Source: Cinnamomum chago
Taxonomy: Eukaryota; Streptophyta; Magnoliopsida; Laurales; Lauraceae
Assembly: GCA_038049695.1 (NCBI GenBank)
Contig: CP142460.1
Coordinates: 40,408,501-40,472,500, forward strand
Direction: 5' to 3'
DNA length: 64,000 bases
Positions 10,500 through 20,880 of the stretch are shown in pieces (within the stretch, counting starts at the first letter, position 1; every line of letters begins with the position of its first letter). Position numbers and translations under genes: made by a program. The notes beneath the pieces are model-generated. The model was not told the origin of the DNA, ran no database searches, and saw only the letters and a program-made list of their open reading frames with translations.

Positions 10500-12271
10500 A
10501 AAAGAAAAAGAAAAAAAAGGAGGCAAATGGTAAGTTCAAACTAAAACAAACAGACATGTATCAAAGACAACAAAGCAAGAAGAAATAAATTTCAGCAGAA
10601 TTAAGGAACTTAAAGCCAAAAAAAAAAAACTACAAAAACATAACAGAACAGGGAAAATTTTTTGAATCCATGCATCTTGAAAGGGCTCAAGATTTAAATA
10701 CAATAAGGCTAAAGGAAAGGACAAACACCAAGTCCTCTACAACCCCACCCACACTCTATCCTATTCCTAAAGGATTTTGTGCAAAAGAAGATCGAAGTGT
10801 GATTCAGAGGGCATGTATTAAAATTGGGAACAAAGAAAGCAGAGAGATTGTACAGCCTTCTCATTCTACTCATCATGTGTCAAACTTGTGCCTTCATCTT
10901 CATATCAGCATTATCCTTCTCTTTCTTCTATCTCCTCACTTTTTCTCCCTTCATATCAGCAAAGGCTTCTATCTGTCATTTATATTCACATGCTAGGCCA
11001 ACTACTTTAAGTATTGAATCCAAGACTCTAGGAGAGAGAAAAAATCACAATTCCACATCTCCCTGATTATTGCTAGTAACCACTAAAACCTTCATTCCAT
11101 TACAAGATAAAGAAAGATTGTACCAGTCCACAGATAATACAAACATCAAATCCACTAAAACCTTCATTCCATTACAAGATAAAAGAAAGATTATACCAAT
11201 CCACAGATAATAAAAACATCAAATTAATCTCAAGCTCAAGCTCCAATTCAAATTCTGTAAAACAAAACCTTAATAAAAGATTAAAAACAAAATGAACTGG
11301 ATTACACCATCAAAACCAAACCCACAGTTTTTCTTACCATCCTTTTCTCCAACGAGTTTCAAATGGAAATCTGATGACAGTGAAGAACTTGGAGAAGGAA
11401 AACTATTTAACAGAAAAGGAAAGGAATAAAGGAACCACAAACCAATGAGGCAACATGAAAGTCACTAGAAATAACAGTTTTAATGGGTGGTATTGTAACA
11501 TAGAAGCAGAACAACTAACACAAATGGACATTTATTCAATGTAAAACCCCTCAGACAAGAAAAGAGAAGAAGAAGAAGAAAAATATGTTCATGGAACAAA
11601 ATTCTTCCCTCTGTTTTTACTCAAGAAGGGATCTGATGTGAACATAACAGTAAATTCATTACACAGAGAAGGCCTAGCCATGGGAAAGAACAAACAAGAC
11701 AAATTTGAAGAATACAAGTTATGATATTCAAAGCAACTACAGTGCATCCAGTTCATTCCCAAAACTGGAAACATCATAAACCTTGAACTGAAACTCAATA
11801 TGAGATCACATGTCATCTTTGGTACAGTTGACAAATGACAAAGTCACTACAGGGCCACCATTTATTTCTCACTTCTTCTATTCATTTCTTTCTTCTTTAG
11901 AGAAATAGATACAGTGGTACTGATAATGGTGATGACTGAAAACCAATAAACTTCAACCAAAGAAGACAAATCCTAGTACATAAATCAGAAGCCTAACACA
12001 CAATCAGAACACCACCAAGTAAAATCAAATTAATCTTCATCTCTACTGATCTAGAACAGAAATCAAACCTTGAAACCAAATTGTCTAAAAAAATCTCAAC
12101 CAACTTGTCCAAACGAAATCCCACAAAATCCAAAAAAAGAAAGTTTCAGGCACATAGTCTTATGAATGATAAAGAAAGAGGAAGGAAAAACCCAAATCTC
12201 TGCTGATCTATTACAAATCACAATGCAAAATCATCCATTTGATATGGGTTTCTCTGAGTAATATTCTTTTA
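10500..12271. other. CACTA interior, no recognised coding
   Basis: AT-rich sequence with short open frames on both strands and no family signature. It may contain further intron sequence of the captured IDM1-like gene, whose upstream exons should lie on this side; I could not identify any. It includes a 72 bp tandem duplication at 11080-11225. Confidence 0.4.
11080..11225. repeat. 72 bp tandem duplication
   Basis: The text beginning ccactaaaaccttcattcca occurs at 11080 and again at 11152 and continues alike through gtccacagataata.aaacatcaaat. Confidence 0.85.
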
Positions 12272-12791
12272 GAGCAACTCCAAGGGGAGTTGCTATTTTT
12301 GGGGTGCCAAATGCCATTTTGCGACCTTGAACAGTGTTTTGGCACCCCTGAATTATAAATTTGCTCCAATGGTAGGTGCCAAAATGGGGTGCCATTTTAA
12401 TATTTTAATATTTTTTATTAAAAAATATAATTAAACTTAATGGTTATATTTTAACGGGTATAGTTTTCATAACGATCGTCATTTAACGAATATATTTTGA
12501 TAGTAAAAATTCAAATTTTCAAATTTCAAATTTTAAATTTTTCAATTTTTCAATTTAAAGAATGAGCATACAATAATCAATTAAAAATAAATAAAATCAC
12601 CCTTAATTAAAAAAAATAAATCTGCCATAAATTATAAACAATTTATAAATTATAAATTGTATTACAATTTAAAAATTAAAACAAGAACAGGGGTGGCAGA
12701 TGTAAACCCTTTCTGACAGTAGTAAATGCTGGAGGCTAGCCTCCAACTTATAGAGGCTAGCCTCCAACTCAAACTCCCGTAGGAGTTGCTC
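12272..12791. mobile_element. PIF/Harbinger-like MITE nested in the CACTA element
   Basis: Ends GAGCAACTCCAAGGGGAGTT and, reverse complemented from the right, GAGCAACTCCTACGGGAGTT form terminal inverted repeats of about 20 bp. It is flanked by tta at 12269-12271 and 12792-12794, the 3 bp target preference of Harbinger/Tourist elements. The 520 bp interior is AT-rich and non-coding, with a second inverted pair of gaggctagcctccaact near the right end. Confidence 0.85.
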
Positions 12792-13022
12792 TTAGAGCTA
12801 GAAATAGACAGAGAAGAAGAATACAAAAATTAAAAATCATGGAAAATTAAATGCAATCATGCTAACATTATGCAAACCGAATCGATCACTGAATACCTCA
12901 ATCTCCACAGCTTGGGAGGCTAGAGCTCACCACATGACTACCCCAATATCCAAACTTCGAAGCTAAAACCCTAACTTCTCGCTTTTTTTCTCCTCAAATC
13001 GTTCGAAAACCTAAATCACTCT

Positions 13023-13331
13023 TGCTGGGCTCCAGCCACTATCCTCATTTAGAATTGACAAGCATACAGCTCCAGAAGGGTAGATATTATGGTGGAAAAA
13101 GCCTTGAGGAAACATGCATTTTGGGGGTTTACTTGGATAGTCCTCATTGAAATGCAGCGTGATGGGGAAAAATCCACCCTCCTAGTCAGTCCCTTGCTTG
13201 TCAGGGATTGTGCAGTGCCAGGCCATCAAATTGATGGAATCATCCGTTGCCGCCTCTGGCTTAGCCACAAAACCATGAGGATGATTCTTACGCCAGGCCT
13301 TGCGCTCCTCGGAAAGTCGTCCACGAAATCC
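13023..13331 (-). pseudogene. SCE1: captured fragment of SUMO-conjugating enzyme E2 (SCE1/UBC9)
   Basis: On the minus strand the text reads [20 protein letters not shown], then [57 protein letters not shown] and, after a one-base frame change, [20 protein letters not shown]. This is the E2 fold of UBC9/SCE1, about 100 of some 160 residues, from near the N-terminus past the catalytic Cys (in AVCLSIL). SCE1 receives SUMO from the E1 enzyme and passes it to substrates in the nucleus. Here an in-frame stop replaces the Trp of GTDWEGG, one base is lost before the HPN-like motif, and the helical C-terminus is absent, so it is dead as an enzyme. The stretch is continuous, with no intron seen, unlike the IDM1-like fragment in the same element, which suggests a retrocopy or cDNA origin before capture. 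Identity is firm. Confidence 0.92.
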
Positions 13332-14029
13332 AATCTCTCATCCCAACACAAAAAATAAAAAAATAAAAACCCAAATCCAAAACCCCACAAAGCAACAAAA
13401 AGAAGAACCCAGAATTTAAAAAGAAAAAGAAAAACAGATATCCTTCTTGGAGATCTGGAGATCTCTATGAGAGGAGAGGGTGTATTGGTGTGCAGGGGAA
13501 GTGTTGAGGGATGCGATTGTGATGCAGAGAGAGGAGGGAGAGAGGCTTTTACTTATAAATGGGATGAGTTCTGCGCATGGAGGAAGAAGAGGGAGAGATG
13601 ATGGGGCTCTGCGCTGCTAGTGGTGGTGGTGCGGTCTGCGCTTGGAGGATGAAGGGGTGACGGTCCGCTGGCGTGGGAGAGATGAAGAACAGAGAGACTG
13701 GAGAGGGGGGCTGCCTCTTAGATGAGTCTGCGCAGGGGGTTGCGAGATGGAGAGAAAGAGGAGGTGATGGTGCTGCGCCTTGGTTCCGATGTGAGAGAGA
13801 TGGAAGAGGTCTGCTTGCGAGGATCTTTAAGAAGAACTCTGTATAAAATGAGAGATGCTATCTTATTTCATTTCGTCGCCCAATAGTGTACAAAAGAGAA
13901 ACCCCAAACAGAGATGGCACGTTTGATGGAGAAAGAAAGAGAAGGGAGGGAAGGAAAAAAAAGGAGGGAAAGAAGGAAAAAACAAAGGGTGGGAACGGGA
14001 GTGAGCCCGCGTGGGGAATGCAGCATATT
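13332..14029. other. CACTA interior, purine-rich, no gene recognised
   Basis: G/A-rich on the plus strand (many gagagag and ggagg runs, 13470-13990). On the minus strand, where the captured fragments read, this is a CT-rich leader-like stretch of the kind found in plant 5' untranslated regions. No open frame with a family signature. Confidence 0.4.
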
Positions 14030-14335
14030 ATATTGATTTGACTAATAACCGATATTAAAGGATTTTAAAACCGATATAAAATCATTATGAATATAATATC
14101 GGTTTCATAATAATCGATATAAAATATAGAAATTAATATCATATATTTTCTAACCGATATTATATATAGAGATTATTATGTCGGATCTTGTGTAACCGAT
14201 ATAAAAAAAATTGACCGATATAAAAAAATATTAACCGATATAAAAAACCTTGACTGAAGATATTATATCAGTTATATGAAAAACCGATATAGGATAGTTT
14301 TTGTAACCAATATAAAAACCCTTTTTCTAGTAGTG
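14030..14335. repeat. right subterminal repeat cluster of the CACTA element
   Basis: About nine aaccgatat/atatcggtt motifs in both orientations within 300 bp, ending at the terminal ctttttctagtagtg. Confidence 0.85.
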
Positions 14336-14338
14336 CAA

Positions 14339-15087
14339 GCCAAGCCAAAGAACCAAAGCAACATGTGTTCTCATATGAAGGACAATGGCGAAGTTCGTAC
14401 ATGACTTGCGACCGTCGATCTGAACGAGTCCCCGCAATCTCCTAAGAAGTCGGATTCCTTTTCTCACTTTTCTATTGTATTTTATATTCTTTGTAAAGAG
14501 ACAAAAAAATCACATTTCTTGTCTTTCATTATTGATGAGATTTGTAAATCGTCTTTCACGGCGCAAATCGCCTTCCACGGCAAACAAACAAAAATCACCT
14601 TTCACGGCAAACAAAATGAAACCGCCTCTCATGGCATTAAAAAAATTGTGTCCCTTTCTTAAAATATATGTGCAATGGAAAGTTAGAAGAAAGAGTTGAT
14701 TTCCTTTCTACTTGTGAAAGTGCATCTCCGGATCACCACTTCAGATTCCAAGTAGAATAGAAAATCTAGCATACCCGTACAAAAAATGTTGATGACTCGC
14801 CTTTTCTCCTCTGCCGGACCCCGGCCCCCGAGGCGGAAGGAGAGGACGAAAGGCCGAGGCCCATCAGTCCTCCGAAGGGGTGTTTCAGTAGACCAACACC
14901 ATTAGCGTTGGGTCCCCAAGACCATCAGTGCTCAAAACTGAGCTCTCCGAAAATTAGACCAAAGTAAGGTCTCAGGCCCCCAAAGGGGTCCTTCAGTCCA
15001 TGGAAACTAAAGAGCTCAGTTCACCGAAGATCTTGAGAAGCCTTTAATACAAAGACATTCTCTAACCACTTGGAAAATTAGACCAAA
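14339..15087 (+). other. LTR-like host sequence, middle part, with short tandem units
   Basis: Continues from 7983 after the CACTA insertion. Contains four units of about 27 bp of the form aaatcgcctttcacggcaaacaa (14543-14637), a GC-rich ccccggcccccgaggcgg block (14818-14836), and one full copy of a 119 bp unit (gaaaattagaccaaagtaag...ccacttg, about 14952-15071) followed by the start of a second copy. No protein-coding signature; likely the transcribed part of an old LTR. Confidence 0.4.
14543..14637 (+). repeat. four units of about 27 bp
   Basis: Units share aaatcg(t/c)cttt(c)cacggc.aaacaa with small differences and lie head to tail. Confidence 0.75.
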
Positions 15088-15092
15088 GTAAG
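15088..15092 (+). repeat. 5 bp target-site duplication, left (gtaag)
   Basis: gtaag at 15088-15092 and 20733-20737 flank the solo-LTR-like element. Confidence 0.7.
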
Positions 15093-15113
15093 TGTCGGAT
15101 GTGAATTTCGACA

Positions 15114-15154
15114 ACCCCCCCCCCCCCCACCCCCCCAAAAAAAAAAAAAAAAAG
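15114..15154. repeat. poly-C/poly-A tract
   Basis: A C run broken by one a, followed by about 18 a. It is prone to length errors in sequencing. Confidence 0.8.
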
Positions 15155-16549
15155 AAAGACATTTGACTACGGAAATCTCCATTCATCTATATGTGCTACT
15201 TAAATTTTACATCGAAAATGAGGATTCCTACTACCCTCAAAATCAATGGATCACGATCACCAGCAACGGTAACGACCGTAACACCGTTCTTCGATGAAAA
15301 CTGAATAAATGTGGGGAGAAAATAAGTGGGTAGGTTCTTCTTCTTGTCTAAAGTGCTGCTGACAACACACGATGGTTGTCTTATCACATTGATTTGGGTC
15401 TCTTTAATGTTGGGTCAATTCATGGTCATGAGTTAAAGTCTAAATAAAGGTTAATCCTCACATAGCAAAATCATAGTATGTCCAAGTAAAATAAAATAAT
15501 CAAAATAAAGAAAATAAAAGTGGGGGAAGAGGATCGGCCCCGTTCCCTGTTACCCCCTTCAGATCCCTTGGCAAAATAGGGTTTAAAGGCTGACTTTTCA
15601 AACCAAAATGATGATGCAAATGAGATTTTGACTTATGATTTTTGTGTTTTTCTTGTGCGATACAATATTGATAAAAGTGAAAGGCCGATAGGCCATAATT
15701 GATTGGAGGTGGCCGATGAGCCAGTGTTTGTTTTAGGGTGGCCGATGGGCCGTGATTGTTTAAAAGTGTGTGCGAAATCACTCATCTCATCTAGTCATTC
15801 GCATTTATTCAATTTTAGAAATCAGTTCTTCGTTCCCTTTTATCATTAAGTTCGATTAAATATCTAGCACCTAAGGTGGAGGAAGAAATAAAAGAAAATT
15901 TTTTGTGGGTTTATTTTGTTGGTTTTATAGTTTTTATGGATTTTTGATATTGGGGCTAAAAGGGCCTAACTAGGGATTTTACATGGATTTACGTGATTAA
16001 TGCTTTATTACTGATTATCGAATTAACCCTAACGTAAAGTCCTAGACCGCCAACATCAACTCTCCCAATCCCCTAACGGAACAAGAAAAGTGATGGGGTG
16101 AAACCTAATGTTTTAAGCTACCTAACAAGGTAATCCAATTTATTCCTAGGGGGCAAATAGCCTAAGTTTCATAGTTCCTATGCCTAAGCATCTTATTAAT
16201 TTTGATTTGGTTTGATTTAAGTTATGGTTTGATTAAGAGTTAAGTTGAGGGTGCTTTAAGGTTCTGATTAATGTGTTTTCAAATATATTAAGGTTCTGTT
16301 ATTTTTAATTTAAATCAGAGTTCCAAAAAGTAGTCAAAAATCGCAATTCAAGATTAAAACAGGGTAGGGCCCTGGGGGTGGAGCCTATCCTGACAGTTTA
16401 TGCTTTTTAGACTTTTCGATCTCTTTTCAGAATTTTGGGGGTTTTTACTTGATGAATTTTAATGTTTAAATTGTTTTAAGTCTCTGATGTTCAAATGTCA
16501 AAGTGATTCGGATCCAGATTTGAAACAAAATCAAGGATTTGCATTTTAG

Positions 16550-19500
16550 TACAAGTGGGAGGATAGGCACCAAGGGGGTGGCACCCAGGTGGATCTGGCA
16601 AGATGGGCACCCAGGGGGTGGCGCCTAGGCGGATTGCCTATGATTCTCAACTATTCCTTATGGGAGTACCGGTCTTTGGGTCTGAGGATTGTTTCAGGTT
16701 CTGGTCTCAATTAGTTTGAGTTATTAGGTGTCTAATTAGGGGTTTTAAGTTGAGTTGATAGATTATGGTCAAAATGTAGGCAAGGCACCCAAAGGGTGGT
16801 GCCCATGTGGATCTTTCAGGATGGGCGCCCAAGGTGTGGCGCCCAAACCGACTATCTTAAGGTTTGGTCGGTTTTGTGATTCTTAAGTCAACTCAAGTTT
16901 GAATTGATAGGACTTAGTGTATTTTGATGGGGAGTGTTTTTTCGTAATCAGTTGAGAATGAATTGGGTTTAATTTTTTAGTTGATGTTTTCAAGGGAATT
17001 GGACAGGATAAGCACCCAAGGGATGGTGCCTAGGTGGATTGACAGGCTAGGCACCCAGGGAGTGGTGCCCGGGTGACTGCCTTGACGTCGGGCTTGGTTT
17101 TGTGTTTCTTAAATTGATTCGAGGCTGGACTTTTATGGTTTTAGTTATTTTAAATTGAAAGGTGTTTCTTCGTATTCAGTTGGGAATGAATTAGGTTTCA
17201 ATTAATTAGGTTTGATTTTTAATTGATGGTTTCCTAAGGAATGGGCAGTCTAGGCGCCCAAGGAATGGAACCGAAGTGGATTGACAGGCTGACGGCTAGG
17301 GGGTGGTGCCCAGGTGATTGTCTTGTGGTTTGAGTTGGTTCGATAATCTTTAAGTTAATTCGAGGTTGAATTGATTAGTTATCTTAAATTTAAAGTTACT
17401 CTGATGTGTTATTAGGATTAAATTCGAGTTTAACTTCGATTAGGGTTTCTTAATGATTGGGTAGGCTGGGCGCCCAGAGTGCCCAGATGGATTTGGCAAG
17501 ATGGGCGCCCAGGGGGTGGCACCCAGGTGAATGTCTGTCTTGGTTTTTAAGGTCTTGCGTTTCTTAGGTTGATTCAAGTCCAAATTGATTATTGTTTCAG
17601 GTCTTTTAAGTTAAAAGTAAAATGTTTTATTATGTGTTGATTCGGGTTTTTGTTTCAATTGGGGTATCTTAGTGATAGGATAGGATGGGCGCTCAGAGGG
17701 TGGTGCCCAAACGGACTTGGCAGGCTGGGCACCCGGGGGGTGGTGCCCAAATGGATGTTTTAGAGTTTTTATTGGTTTTGTATTTTTTAGGTTAATTCAA
17801 GTCTAAATTGATTAAGATCTCAGGTCTTTTAAGTTAAAAGTATTTTAGTGTGTTAATTGGGGTTGGTTAAAGTCTTAATTAATTAGACTAAATTTTAAGT
17901 GGAGTTTCTTAGGAAATGAGCAGGCTGGGCGCCGAGGGAGTGGTACCCAGGTGGATTTGGCAGTATGGACACCCAGGGGGTGGCGCCCAGATGGATGTGG
18001 CAGTATGGGCACCCAGGGGTTGGCACCTAAGTGAATTTGGCAGGGTTTTCAAAGCTCTTATATATTTTTAATCCGAATTAATTAGGGTCTTAAGGTCTTT
18101 TGGATTAAAGGTTTTTACAATATTAATTGGTGTGAGATTAGGATCTTAATTGATTAGATTGAATCCTTAATTAGGGGCTTTTATTGAATGAGCAAGCTAG
18201 GCTCCAAGGGGAGAGCCTATCCTAACAATTTAGGTTCCCTAATTGGTTTTAGTGATTTCTCAATCCAATTTTAGTCCAAATTAATTAAGATTCTCTGTTT
18301 TAGGGTTCTTAATGATTTGAGGATTCTTAAGTTAATTAATTATTATGTTGTAGTTAATCTTAGGGTTTATCCTACTTAGGCATGAGATTTGGTAACCTAG
18401 ACCATCTTCCTACTATTTTTGGATTTTTTGGTATCTTTTAATTTGTTTTTGGTTTCTTCTCTAATTTACTAGAGAGTAAGGAAAGAGAAGAAGTGATTTT
18501 TTTGTTTTTTATGACTTTATCGTTCAAATGATATGAGGTGTGATAGAAATGAGAATTCAAAGTCCAAAACACCTCAAACAAGCAAACATATCATTATTAT
18601 GCAACTCATAAATTGACTAAATGCGGAAGATCAGAAATTATGTACGAAAGTGGAAAATTCCACTTGGGCGCCACCCCTATGGTGCCTACCCTGTTCAGTT
18701 AAGGTTTTCAACGAACTGCAATGAATGCACAATAGTCTTACAATTTTTCCGCACAACTCCCGATATTCAGCAACTGATGCGAATGTCCTAATGTGAACTA
18801 CTAATGATGCAACTAACGAATCTACGAGAAAACGATGCAACAAGTGGAGATCAAATGCCCAAATCCCTGTCTCAGAAGGGTAGGCGCCTAGAGGGTGGTG
18901 CCCAGCCTGTACAAGAGAGGGTAGGCGCCCAGTGGGTGTTGCACTGCCTTTCTATTGGGGGCCTTTTACGATCTTCTTGATCTGAATGATGATGATGATG
19001 CTACTAATGCGAGATTTAACCTAGTTATGTAACTAGAACTACGAAATCAATGCAGATCTACTCTATTAGAATGAACCTAAACATGTTCCTAATATGATAA
19101 GATGCTAATATCAGATTTATTTTAACTAATATAGATCTATGATGCTTAAATGATCCTAAGCATGTTTCTAAACAAGAATGATGATAAGATGCAATAAAAC
19201 GGAAGAGATCTAGAAATACCGGTTCGAATCGTGTTCTTCAAGTTCCTAGACCGGCGCTTTTGCGGAAATCCATGGCTCTAAATGATCTCTTCCATTTAGA
19301 TCTTGAAGATATGAGAATCTCCTTCCCTCTTTCCTCTTCTTCTTCTCTAGATCTGAAGTCCTTCCCTAATGGTGGCTACCTTTCTTCTTCTTCCTTATTT
19401 TCTATTATTCTTTATTTTTAGGGTAGCTCCCTTGTAATTGAGGTTAAGAGATTCTTATATAGGGGTTTTTCGGCGTGTAAAAGGGGTTACGGTTTCCTCT

Positions 19501-20290
19501 TAAACAAGTTTATAGAAGATTCACGCATCCCAAGGTGGATTTAGGGTTTAGGGTGAATTAGGGTTTGGTACACAAGCTGGGTGCCACAAGGGTGGAGCCC
19601 AGGTGGAACTGTGCAATTTGGGCACCCACAGAGTGGCGCCTAGGTGATCCTAGATAGTGGGGGAACTATAGGGCTGGTGCCAATGTGGAATTGGGTTTGC
19701 TTTTTGGTACTTGGCCCCGTTTGGATTTAGGATTCAATGAATAAGTGTTCAGCTGCGGGGGACCTATATAGACACATAATTGGCCGGGCACCACAACGGT
19801 GGTGCCTAGGTGGTATTCAGTAAACAAGGCGCCCATGGGGTGGAGCCTAGATGGATTTCAAAGTTAGGCGCCCATGGGGTGGAGCCCAGGTGGTTCGATT
19901 CATTTTCGAAGCTTGGTCCTAATGTCTGAGTGGTCTCGGTCTGTTTTTAGGCCAAACTAATGGATTTGGAGGGTGGATGCCCATCATGGGGTGCCTAGGT
20001 GCCCTCGGATAGTGTGGGTGCCCAGCCTAGCCTAGGTGGATTTCAGTAGGGTGGGTGCCACTTGGGTAGTGCCCAGGTGGATTTTCATTACTTTGAAGTT
20101 GGGTCTCTATTTGGAGTAGTCCCGGATTATTTTTCAGGTCATTTTTATGAATTTGAAGGGTGGGCACCCACCTTGGGACTCCTAGGTGGGTCTGGATAGG
20201 GTGGGCGGCATATGGCTGGCGCCCATGTGGCATTCAGTAGCTTGGGCACCGAGGGTGTGGTGCCTAGGTGGAACTTTCGTCTCGTCTTTG
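16550..20290. repeat. dispersed GGCGCCC-rich repeat units, roughly 220 bp spacing
   Basis: Pairs of (a/g)gg(c/t)(g/a)cccagggggtgg(c/t)(g/a)cccaggtgg recur near 16560/16605, 16785/16825, 17010/17050, 17465/17505, 17690/17730, 17925/17970/18005, then again from 19575 to 20270. Around 18660-18950 the same text is in the other orientation or altered. Between them run ggttgattcgag(g/t)c.(a/g)aattgatt-like segments that also repeat. Confidence 0.7.
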
Positions 20291-20732
20291 GGACAAACTT
20301 CAGACGCTCATAACTTTTGGCCCGCTTATCGGATTTGGACGTTCTTTATAGTGTCAGAAAGCTCTTGGGATGAAGAATCCAAGGGTCCACATGTCCTGAG
20401 GATTGGGAGATGGAAATAAAGTGGAACCCCTGGATCAATGGATCCGGCTTCCTAACTTATGATAATTGGGTGGCATTTTGTCAAACTAAGCATCATCTTT
20501 ATGGAAATTGGCCTAAGCATGTCTTAAGTGGTCCAGAATACGTATAATTATCATCGTGGTCCACTTCTTGTGTGAATGGTGAGTTTGACTCGAGATCTTA
20601 ACGTGATTTGGCTTTATCATCATTAATTAATCTGAATTATGCATCAATTATTCAATTATGGGTGAGATAGGGGGCACCGCTATATATAACAAGTATTTAA
20701 CGCTATCATATGGGCCAAATGAGGTGTCTACA

Positions 20733-20737
20733 GTAAG
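20733..20737 (+). repeat. 5 bp target-site duplication, right (gtaag)
   Basis: Matches 15088-15092. Confidence 0.7.
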
Positions 20738-20880
20738 GTCTCAGGCTCCCAAAGGGGTCCTTCGGTCCATGGAAACTAAAGAGCTCGGTTCACCGAAGAT
20801 CCTGAGAAGCCTTTAATAAGAAGGCATTCTCTAGCCACTTGCACTAAGCATGTTTTTATCAGATTCACTAAGGGTCTTTG
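20738..20880 (+). other. LTR-like host sequence, right part
   Basis: gtctcagg.tcccaaaggggt, then ttcaccgaagatcctgagaa, continues the 119 bp unit of 14952-15092, showing that the 5.6 kb element landed inside the second tandem unit. It ends where gypsy element 1 begins. Confidence 0.65.

Larger units (their letters stand above)
7984..14335. mobile_element. CACTA (EnSpm/CMC) non-autonomous element carrying host gene fragments
   Basis: Left end CACTACTAGAAAAAAGGG; the right end reverse complemented reads CACTACTAGAAAAAGGGT, then ttttata in both. The 3 bp target duplication caa lies at 7981-7983 and 14336-14338. Subterminal regions (8010-8520 and 14030-14330) are filled with about 20 copies of atatcggttt/aaaccgatat in both orientations, a usual feature of CACTA ends. 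No transposase was found. The interior holds a minus-strand IDM1-like gene fragment with introns, a minus-strand SCE1 fragment, a Harbinger-like MITE and a 72 bp tandem duplication, which makes it a Pack-CACTA type gene-capturing element. It sits in the LTR-like sequence 7392-7983/14339-15092. Confidence 0.92.
15093..20732 (-). mobile_element. 5.6 kb solo-LTR-like element, probably Tat/Ogre-type gypsy
   Basis: Ends TGTCGGATGTGAATTTCGAC and ...GAGGTGTCTACA, flanked by the 5 bp duplication gtaag. On the minus strand it starts TGTAGACACCTCATTTGGCC, which I recognise as a typical opening of Tat/Ogre gypsy LTRs, so orientation is probably minus. There is no gag or pol and no second LTR copy within it, so it is best read as a very long solo LTR (a non-autonomous internal element is the alternative). 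From 16550 to 20290 it carries many ggcgcccaggggtggcgccc-like segments. Next to its left end is a C run followed by an A run (15114-15154). Confidence 0.65.

Noticed and set aside
11589-11834. 81-residue minus-strand frame in the CACTA element
   Set aside because: No recognisable match to the captured genes; composition like intron sequence.
20027-20419. Open frames of 68-77 residues on both strands
   Set aside because: Located in the ggcgccc repeat zone of the solo LTR; repeat-derived.
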